NCBI GenBank assembly: GCA_009801085.1
Contig: VNWV01000004.1
Coordinates: 496,001-560,000, forward strand
DNA: 64,000 nucleotides
Direction of reading: 5' to 3'
DNA from: Lasiodiplodia sp. COLG20
Taxonomy: Eukaryota > Ascomycota > Dothideomycetes > Botryosphaeriales > Botryosphaeriaceae
Below, in pieces: positions 56,271 through 64,000 of the stretch. Both the position numbers and the translations under genes were made by a program. The notes under the pieces are model-generated. The model did no database searches and was not told the DNA's origin. It worked only from the letters and a program-made list of their open reading frames with translations. Each line of letters starts with the position of its first letter. Positions within the stretch are counted from its first letter, which is position 1.

Positions 56271-58282
56271 CTAGTATTCTAGTCCCCTATGGATACGAAT
56301 GAAATTATGAATATCAGCGAACGAATCCGTCGCAACGTTTTTCATATATGCACAGCTGAAGTCCGCTGAAACCGCCGCCTTTACCGTCGTTCTTATAAGC
56401 CAGCGAATCTCCAAGATATTTTTCATCAAAACGCCCCATCGGATGGTTTCATTTTCTTCTCTTTGTAAACCAAGATCCCATAGTGCCTTCCATCTGTCGG
56501 TTGCACGAAATGTTGCATTCAGATTGTCTTGCCCAAACGGGCTGGTTTTCGCAAGAAAACACGCAGATTGCAGAACTAAACAACGCCTTGTGAGTATTCT
56601 ATCTTGCCATGAAATCGCAGTGACGTACCTAGTAAAGCGTGGTATAGGTTTGATAGCGGTAAACCTGAGTAGGGAAACTCCTTTGGTCCTGACCATGGTC
56701 CGTGCATGAGTGCAGAGACTATCTGGTGGACAGACGGGCATCTGGGGCTGTTCTGGAGCATGGGAGCGAGGAGACCGAACTCAGAAGCAGTCTGAGCTTC
56801 AAAAATATCCTCGCGACAGGGGAGGTCGCCTGTCATCTCGGAGATCACCATTTGAGGTGGGCTGTTGAAGAACAGAGCAAAGTGACAATCAGCCAAATAG
56901 GTAAACAGACCCAACCTACGATGTCGTTAGCGTTACCAAGTTGCCTGTTCTTACAGTGGGACTTGCCTAATGCGGATTTCGTCAGCAATACAATCTCGCC
57001 AATCGAGTCCAGCCCAGTTTCGCCGCTTAACGGTTGTCAAGCCCAAAGATCGCAGCAGAGAAACCAATATCGGAAACCGTTGCGTCCTTATTCGACGCCG
57101 TGTTTCGAGATCCCTCATGTTGTACTGTATGAATGTAGTAAGAAGAGCGGCTTGCATGGTCTGAACACAGTCAGGATTCAAGCTTGGCGCCTCATAATGT
57201 GCGAGCAGATGGCGGAAGATGAACTCTTCAGCAACTCTAAAGAATGACCGAAGTGCCAATGCAGAATCGTTCGGCGGCGCGTACAAAGATCCGTTCATAA
57301 GTATTGCAAGCAGCAGGGGGAAAGACGTCTCCCTCGCTGAGAACGTCGATCGATGAACAATGGGGATGTCGTAGTGACAGACGTCGAAGTGGGCCCCGAG
57401 GAATATTTGGGCATTCTGCGCCGTGAACACAGATCCCGCTAGCGCGAAGTCAAACCCAGTCTGCGTTCTCATCTTCTCATGGGCTTCGAAAAGTTTGTTG
57501 ACAAGCTCGTCCATACGACTGCCCATGTGATGATCTTGGCTCACGTCCTCAGACAGCTGAACGTTGCTGTACAGGGTAGAGATCTCTACATCAAGGACGG
57601 GCACCCAATCAGGCGATTGGCTACTCGGGGACCCCGGGGAATAATGCGGTTCCGATGAGCCAAGGCCCGAGAAGCAGCCACTAGATGGACTAGATACTAG
57701 ATCCTCTTCTAGCCGGCCTGCAGCATCAGAGACGTACGCTTCTGCCGAAGTGTCCCTCACTTCTCCTGTATAGCTCAGGAGGAAAGACGCTTGGCATGGA
57801 TCGCTCTGTGGGACCTGATGCTTGGCTGCCATTCGCTCGTTACTGCATGCTTTCCCTTCCGAGCGGCAGCGGGTACAAGGCTCGCCGTGGTCGTTCGCGT
57901 CACATGAAAGTTTACGCTTCGAACATTCCTTGCATGCACGCAGTTTCCTGCCACGCTTTGCTTCTGGTGGAGGACGAACATTGTGCTTTTTCGCACAGGC
58001 CTTGGCATGCCTGCGAGAAACGTCGCTGTACTTGAGTGTCAGCGTGAGAGCTCATAAATTGACACCGTTACTTACCCTGTAGCGAACGAACGGCCGCAGA
58101 CAGGACATTGGTATAGTCGTTGGCCAGTATCTACAGCCTCTTAGCTGATTGGTCTGACTTGCATGGTTCAAAGGCTTACGTGTTACTTCATGACGACGTA
58201 GGTGGCTGGCTCGTCTGTAGCTTCTGTTGCACTTCGCGCATTGGTATCTTGAAGCCGGTGCACTCTCGTTTTTTGATGGCAT
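56271..58282 (-). CDS. Dual C2H2 + Zn2Cys6 transcription factor with fungal-specific TF domain
   Basis: Exons are 58282-58180, 58130-58076, 58025-56955, 56915-56629 and 56575-56271; introns are 49, 50, 39 and 53 nt; about 606 residues. Two C2H2 fingers stand at the N-terminus: CAKCNRSYRRASHLRRHEVTH and CPVCGRSFATGDVSRRHAKAC, each completed only by correct splicing. A Zn2Cys6 cluster follows at once (ACKECSKRKLSCDANDHGEPCTRCRSEGKAC). The C-terminal part is the fungal-specific TF domain (LADCHFALFFNSPPQMVISEM). This three-part design is a known regulator class of filamentous fungi. It is nuclear and probably controls local metabolic genes: it sits between the SDR/ALDH genes and the P450. All phases agree, so the gene looks intact. 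Confidence 0.9.
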
Positions 58283-58676
58283 GTCTGCTGCACTTCAGCC
58301 ACTGGAAAGTTTACAAGCCACGTAAGCCGAAATGTGGACGAAACGGTCGAAAGAGCATGTGCGGGGACGGAGAAATTTGTGTGGGGAGAAGCAGGATTTG
58401 ATTTCTTTTAGCCCACCCCACGGTCTTCTTCGCGACTGCAGGTTTATCCGAGCGCCGATCTAAGTAGCGTTTCAGGAGAGATTCTATTCCATTTACGTCT
58501 ATTGGCCAGTCGCATAAACTCAGGGGCTTGGACCGGAATCCGTATCGCTCCCCAACCCATCGAGACCGGCGAAACTTGCGATGGTCCATCCCACTCCCTT
58601 CTCTTTACACAAGAACTCATGGAGCAGTCTAAAAAGGAAAACGTCCACAACACCCCAAGATCCCTTGTTTCACCAA
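58283..58676. other. Intergenic between the regulator start and the P450 3' end
   Basis: 0.39 kb, regulator promoter. It contains GGAATCCG at 58535-58542, a word shared with the carrier/lyase promoter. Nothing else was recognised. Confidence 0.55.
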
Positions 58677-60483
58677 CTACAATGCCAACTCGGGATTCCT
58701 CGCTCTGCACCATATTCCAGCTTCCGGATTCGGCGCGTGTGCATTGTCCTTCATGCTCTGCGGCCTGGGCAATTTCTCGTCGAACTTCCAGTCAAACTTG
58801 AGTATGAGGTGAGCGATAGCAATCTTGACCTCGTTAGACGCGAAGAAGCGGCCAGGGCACGCGTGCATGCCATGTCCGAAGCCAAACATCTCGGGGCTGG
58901 TCGTGACGAATTGCCACCGGTTTTCCTGGCCGGGCTGCTCACGCAGCGTCAGGAAGCGACGTCCGTCGAAGCGGTCGGCATCCGCGCCGAAAACGGCTGG
59001 ATCGACCATGGAGATACTTGGGATAGCAACCATGGCGCCCTTGGGCAGGCGAGTCCCATCCTTGAGAACAACGTCTTCGGTAAGGACGCGATTGACGAGA
59101 GCTGCGGCAGGGTTAGCAAATAAATGTCAACGGTGCAGAAGGATTCTTACTTGACGTGATGGGGTGCAGCCGCTGGCTCTCCTTCATGCCACTGTCGAGC
59201 AGCTTCATCTTGTACAAGCTCGTCTTCTTCCACCCACCATCCTCCTTCAGCACGCTCGCGATTTCCTGGCGCACTTCCTCCATAAATTCCGGATGCTCGG
59301 CCAGGTCATACAGCATGCCCACAATCATCGCCGAAGTGGTATGGATCGCGGCAAGGCCGAGGGCGATCTGCCCAAGCGCGAAATCACACGACTTGTTGCC
59401 AGCGTTATCCATAAACCACTCGAGAGAATCCACCGGCTTCTTCCGAGCCTTTCCGGTCAATGATGCATCGCGGATGGCGTTCTGCCTGGTCGTAACTTCA
59501 GGGTTGATCAGGCGGCGTGCAGTGCGGATGTGCTGGCGGCATCGATTCATGCTGGGCATGAACCAGTGCACCAGCCCGCGCGCTAATGAAGGGACCATAC
59601 GCAACTCCTGCACCGCCTCCGCCGAGTCGACGGTGTACATGATGGAAACGTTGAGCCAATCCTTGTCGCGACTCAGCTCTTCACCCAAAAAGACACGGTT
59701 GGAGAGGCGCGCGGCGGTTATCGTTGCCGTCTGGACGAATTTGACTTCGCTCCACTCTGCATCAGGTTAGTACTGTGATCGACCGTTAGGACTCTTGCAT
59801 GAAATGCTTGCCTTTTGTCAGATGACTCATAGTCTCGTCCAACACCGCCGTCATTTCCTGGGAAAGATCTGCCGTAATAGCGCCTTTGTGAAATATAATT
59901 AGCAAGTTGGCCCACTCCGCGTGCTACCGCTACTTGGCAAGGGTGTAAGAGCGGACTGTACCAAGAGACTGCGTCAGGTTCTTGCGGACCGAGCTCTTGA
60001 AAACTACGCCGTGAAACCCGGTTCCAAATACGAGCGGCTCCAGTCCAGAGTAATCCCCGAGGAACATTTTATACAGTAGCGCATCGAATGAGAATCGTTC
60101 GTCGTTGCGGATTTCATCGGCGTGGGCAGGAGAAAGAATGATCATGTAGCCAATATCTGACAAGACTTGGAAAGGTTTGCCGTTGTTCTGCGGAGTCAAT
60201 CAGAAACCTCCATTCCCGGATGACATAGCTAATGGTGAGCACTTGCCTCTTCAAGCCCCTGCTTCATTATGGCATTTCCATGATCTTTGAACCGCTCTTT
60301 CGCTTTAGTGTCAAAAAACTCGCCTTCGCGTTTTCCATAGACGGGGAAGCCAGCATAGGGCTTTTCGTCTTGAAGAAAGTAGTACACGAGTGCAGCAACA
60401 AAAATGAATAAACCAACGATGTAGCTGTTCTCCCATTTGAGAGCCTGGGACAAGGCTGGTGGTGGGCTGTCAATTGTAGACAT
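58677..60483 (-). CDS. Cytochrome P450 (CYP68/CYP503-like) with two GC-AG introns
   Basis: Exons are 60483-60247, 60187-59962, 59883-59812, 59756-59151 and 59101-58677, about 521 residues. Introns 1 (60188-60246) and 3 (59757-59811) start with GC in GAG|GCAAGT and AAG|GCAAGC contexts, the usual form of non-canonical GC-AG introns; introns 2 and 4 are GT-AG. A membrane anchor lies at about residues 22-40 (IVGLFIFVAALVYYFL). The I-helix region has ALGLAAIHTTSAM, the K-helix ESQRLHP (about 371) and the heme loop FGFGHGMHACPGRFFA. The HxCPGRFFA form is typical of P450s of terpenoid or gibberellin-type pathways and related catabolic enzymes. ER-bound monooxygenase; the substrate is not readable. 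The frame is intact once the GC introns are accepted. Confidence 0.9.
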
Positions 60484-61466
60484 GGCTGAAGGACGTGTGG
60501 ATTGATGTACGATAATGAGGCCAGTGGGAAGTGTGACCTTATGACAAAATGCGGTTTAAGCTTATATACTTGTGGCTTACGAGGCGTACTACTTAACATA
60601 CTGGATCCGAGAGTGTGACGTTGGAACAGGCGGGAATGGCGTTTCCCGTACCCGAAGTGTGGCGGGAAATTTTGGATCCGAATCCATCGTTCGAATACAA
60701 ACTTTGACCCTAGAGACTACGGGTACGGGTAGCCGGAACTGGCTGCACGCCGGCTGAGAGCCTCAAGGAACACTTCTGAATCACCTCAGGGTAGGCAGCT
60801 TCGGGACGGGCCTTATCCAGTCCGCTGTAGCTAAGAAACCCTGAGAGGCTGATTCCTTTGTGAGGTCAGCCAAGCTGCGTTACAACACTACCCGCAATAG
60901 GGACCGTCCATCGGCTACTCTTGATATGGTTAGTCTGCGCCTTCTCACGTCCGCGTTGCCGCAAGGGTCAGCCCCAAAAAATGCAGCCCGGATTTCCGCA
61001 GAGCCAAGATGTTGCTTTTTTTCGGTGCTGCATGATAGCATCGAGCTCCCCCGTAGAGCTATGAAAATTGAGGTACGACATTATTTGTGTGGAAATTTCC
61101 TCCCGAAGCTCTTCCGTATGTGACCGGCCACCGGAGCGATAAGCGTGACATCCACCGAAATCTTTTTGTTCTTCTGTATTAGTCTCCTTTGCTTGATTCC
61201 AATCAGTATGGAGACATATGAGATGACTAATACGAATTTGGTTGACCGTAATTGTAACAAGCGACCCACGATCACGAGTCACACATGAGCACCCGCAAAT
61301 CAGCCTCATATGTGCGGTCCCAGTCCGGCAAAGTACCTATTTATCCGATTCCGCGTGCGGGGTATCTCGGCAATTTACTAATCTTTCGCAGGTCCATTCG
61401 GTATTTAAGGTAAAACATGGAAGCATTCAACGACGTTCGAATTCAAGAATATTGAACATCGCCGAA
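60484..61466. other. Intergenic, divergent promoter
   Basis: 0.98 kb between the P450 and the oxidoreductase, read divergently. It contains GGATCCGAATCC at 60674-60685 and GGATCCGAG near 60602. ORFs are short and featureless. Confidence 0.55.
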
Positions 61467-62706
61467 ATGGCGGTTCCTCCAGAAATCCGCTGGGGAATCC
61501 TGGCCACAGGAAGTATCGCAAAGGTTTTTGCGTTGGAACTCCTTCTCGACCCAGCAACGCGCGGAGTCGCCCATATCAAACATACAATCAGTGCTGTCGC
61601 TAGTTCCTCCGGTATCGCGCAAGCCACTCGTTTCCTCAAAGAAATTAGCGCACCCACGACAGCAAAGCCATACGGCAGTTATGAGGATCTTGTTTCTGAC
61701 CCTAATGTTGACATCATCTATGTGGCTTCGCCACACTCGCATCATTACCAGAATGCGAGGCTTTGTCTGGAAGCTGGAAAGAATGTGTTATGTGAGAAAC
61801 CTCTCACGGTCAATGCGGCACAGGCGGGGAGGCTTAGTGCTTTGGCAAAGGAAAAGGTTAACAAAACCCATTCGTGATTGATTGTGCCACAGAACTGATA
61901 GCGATGTTCTGTAGCAAGTCTTTTTCATGGAAGGTGTCTGGACGCGATTCCTCCCTGTCTCCGAGTACGTTCGTAATGTAGTCGTGTCTGGCAGACTTGG
62001 ACAGCTACAGCGCGTCTACGCCGACTGTAGTCATGCCCTGGATCCGGAAAAGTGTATGCATGACGGAAAACACCGGATGGTGAATCCTAATTTAGCCGGT
62101 GGCGCCCTACTTGGACTGGGTATCTACGCACTCACTTGGATATTTCAAGCACTCGTCACCACGGTACCTCAGAGCGAAAGGAAGATGCCATCCGTTCAAT
62201 CATTCACAGAACAATACGGTTCGACTATGGGCGTTGACGAACTCACAACGATCCTACTCACGTTTCCTCGCGGAGAAGGGAAAATTCATGCAGTCGCGAC
62301 GACGGGCATAAGATACGCAACGGAACCTTTGAAAGGAGTGGAAACAGCACCAGCTTGTCGGATCTATGGCGAACATGGAGAGTTGCAAGTCTTCGCACCC
62401 TTATACCGCCCGATAAAGACAAGACTTGTTCTCCGAGATGGTACGTGTGAAGATCAAGATTGGGTTTATCCCGGGCCAGGCAAGGGGTCCGGCTGGAGCA
62501 ATGGCATACACAGTGAAGGCGAAGGTCAAGGCCTGTTCTGGGAGGCGGATGAAGCGGCCATTGCTATCATTGAAGGGCGAAAAGAGGGTCGGCTCGGGTT
62601 GGATGAGAGCATTGCGGTCATGAAGGTTATTGATGAAGTGAGGAAGCAAGGCGGTTTTTGGTACCCTGAAAATATTGAGAGCCTCGAGTTTCCGTTGTCA
62701 CTTTGA
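61467..62706 (+). CDS. Gfo/Idh/MocA-family oxidoreductase (dihydrodiol dehydrogenase-like)
   Basis: Exons are 61467-61856 and 61915-62706 with a 58-nt intron; 393 residues. The N-terminal Rossmann fold begins RWGILATGSIAKVFA, the family form of the NAD(P) motif. The catalytic CEKP motif is at about 109-112, preceded by IIYVASPHSHHYQNARLCLEAGKNVL. The second exon carries the alpha/beta C-terminal domain (VFFMEGVWTRFLP, GGALLGLGIYALTW). Sequence style is closest to trans-1,2-dihydrobenzene-1,2-diol / D-xylose dehydrogenase-type members, which oxidise sugars or cyclic diols. The ATG at 61467 gives a standard start; the open frame upstream has no support. Its place beside a P450 and in a block with ALDH and SDR fits a catabolic series. 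The substrate is unproven. Confidence 0.9.
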
Positions 62707-62889
62707 TGGACCCTTGAGTTTGATACTTCTGACCCCTATAAGCAATCGAGTAATTAATTTATATAAATACTCTATAAGAATCTTTTTGTATCTATCTATC
62801 AATAACATCTAATAGACAGAATACTTTAAGCTTCTATTTCTCGGTATGCTTAACTCATTTAGTCTGTATGACTCGCTGATTCTATGTCA

Positions 62890-64000
62890 TCACATCAGAG
62901 ATTTATCCGTCGGACTTTCAGAGAGGGGGTAATTACAGGTTTGCCCAGGGAGAAGATTGTATTCGGAAAGTGCCGAGACCACATAACCATACGCTTCAGC
63001 ATCATCCTTTACTAATTCTGCTCCCACGACATTAGAGGCAATTGCGGCGATGGCTGTACCAGCCGGGCTCGCGAATACTGAACGAGTCGTCCCCTTGATT
63101 GCTGAAATTTCAGAGAAGATTGCCGAAAGGAATAATCGTAGCAGCTCTAGTGCACAGATTTGGCGTAATGGGTGATTGTACATGTTGACCTTGAAACGTG
63201 TGGGGAATTCATTAGCATCGTCGGTTGCAAGTTTCGGTACCGCCCCTCCAAGCATCTCGGACACCTCTTGGTGCTTCATTTCGGATGACACCCTGTTGGA
63301 CTCTACGCCATAATGGCGTAGAGTCCGTCTTTCCAAATAACTGTTTTCGTTCTCTTTCCCCTGTGACCGACCCAAGAAAGCCTGATACTGGTAGGGATCG
63401 GTTTCACGATAAGAATGATATAAAATACCGCCTGGAAGGGGACAAGTCCGTTGGAGGTCGGCCTTTTGGTTTACTGAGAAAGCCCACAGATCCATGATGC
63501 TTTTAATCTCACTAGGGTCAACCTTCCAAGCCATAGAGCCTTCTTGTTGTCCATTCGAGTCGTCAGTGCTTCTGAACGCCACCCCTGCTCTCAGATGGCC
63601 GACCTTCCCATGGTCAATATTTTTTGCTGTCGGCAACTCACGAGTTGTCATGATCTCCCATGATAAAGCCGTTTTACTCGCAATTCCACCTTCCTGCTTG
63701 ATCGAGATGCCTTCGGTAGACGTGATGTGTCTCATTATGCTTTCGACAGCTAAGCAAAGCCGATTTGACCACTCGCAGCTCGGCGGCCACTCTAAGGTCT
63801 TACATAGCTTTTGGTGTAGTTTGATGATGCCACTGGTCTCGTAGTGCCCGACTGCGGTTTTAGGACGGGCAATTGGTTGCCACTCGAAAGATTCGTTGAG
63901 ATTGTGTAATTCCCAGCCGCAAATCCGCCAAGAATTCAGCTTGAAGGGATCTTTTTGAGCCTGAAGACTATTTTCACCGCCCCCAAAAAGTAACGTGAGA
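62890..64000 (-). CDS. Unrecognised protein, 5' part outside window
   Basis: The minus-strand frame is open from the window edge (64000) to TGA 62890-62892, about 370 residues, and continues beyond the window. An in-frame ATG at 63735 exists, but the frame upstream is open and protein-like (RICGWELHNLNESFEWQPIARP), so the real start lies further up. No membrane spans are obvious apart from a hydrophobic stretch FASPAGTAIAAIASNVVGAEL. A paired Trp/Cys-rich area (LEWPPSCEWSNRLCLAVESI) and Ser/Gln-rich loops are visible. No catalytic motif was recognised. A product of unknown function, common in style among large fungal hypothetical proteins. Confidence 0.6.
   Translation of the reverse strand, partial: LTLLFGGGENSLQAQKDPFKLNSWRICGWELHNLNESFEWQPIARPKTAVGHYETSGIIKLHQKLCKTLEWPPSCEWSNRLCLAVESIMRHITSTEGISIKQEGGIASKTALSWEIMTTRELPTAKNIDHGKVGHLRAGVAFRSTDDSNGQQEGSMAWKVDPSEIKSIMDLWAFSVNQKADLQRTCPLPGGILYHSYRETDPYQYQAFLGRSQGKENENSYLERRTLRHYGVESNRVSSEMKHQEVSEMLGGAVPKLATDDANEFPTRFKVNMYNHPLRQICALELLRLFLSAIFSEISAIKGTTRSVFASPAGTAIAAIASNVVGAELVKDDAEAYGYVVSALSEYNLLPGQTCNYPLSESPTDKSLM

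Noticed and set aside
1..64000. Secondary-metabolite backbone cluster
   Set aside because: P450s, carriers and regulators are present, but no PKS, NRPS, terpene cyclase or prenyltransferase motif was found in any frame.

Overview
The window is nuclear DNA of a filamentous ascomycete (Pezizomycotina). Nearly all genes carry short GT-AG introns of about 39-81 nt. The gene families are typical of that group: HET-domain proteins, ankyrin proteins, Zn2Cys6 and C2H2 regulators, cytochromes P450, allantoate-type and drug-type MFS carriers, and serine/threonine-rich surface proteins. Species and chromosome cannot be read from the sequence. The mix of allorecognition-type genes, catabolic genes, transposon scraps and broken genes looks like an accessory or subtelomere-like region rather than a conserved core. 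No rRNA, tRNA or CRISPR array was recognised. All exon models were built by hand from splice consensus, phase and family motifs; none is tested against RNA.

Layout. 0-4 kb: a Baeyer-Villiger-type flavin monooxygenase cut by the window edge, then an MFS monocarboxylate-type carrier with an apparent in-frame stop. 4.6-17 kb: two HET-domain genes and a frame-broken P450, flanked by two paralogous S/T-rich secreted or GPI-type proteins. 17.7-24.4 kb: a very large ankyrin protein with a NACHT-like but P-loop-less N-terminal region, split by a nine-G run. 25-27 kb: a DHA1-type drug transporter. 28-31.5 kb: an 11-exon gene fusing a DUF2235 (Tle1-like) hydrolase to a P-loop GTPase. 32.6-33.4 and 42.8-43.6 kb: two paralogous Cys-rich single-pass membrane proteins, the first frameshifted. 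33.7-40.6 kb: a probable catabolic set of cupin dioxygenase, Zn2Cys6 regulator, class-III aminotransferase and amino acid permease. Its promoters share a palindrome, GCGCC-N3-GGCGG. 43.8-46.2 kb: another Zn2Cys6 regulator. 46.7-62.7 kb: a second catabolic-looking set of allantoate-type carrier, DHDPS/aldolase-family lyase, lactonase-type metallo-beta-lactamase fold protein, aldehyde dehydrogenase, SDR, dual zinc-finger regulator, P450 and Gfo/Idh/MocA oxidoreductase, with repeat debris at 51.4-52.1 kb. 62.9-64 kb: the 3' part of an unrecognised gene.

How it may work together. The 34-40 kb set reads as uptake of an amino compound, transamination, and ring or side-chain cleavage under a local regulator. 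The 46-63 kb set reads as uptake and stepwise oxidation and hydrolysis of a small, possibly lactone-containing or aromatic, compound. The HET, ankyrin and DUF2235-GTPase genes form a loose group that resembles fungal nonself-recognition loci. At least six reading-frame disruptions are spread over the window, so either many accessory genes are decaying here or the assembly has base errors; this should be settled before any gene is called functional.
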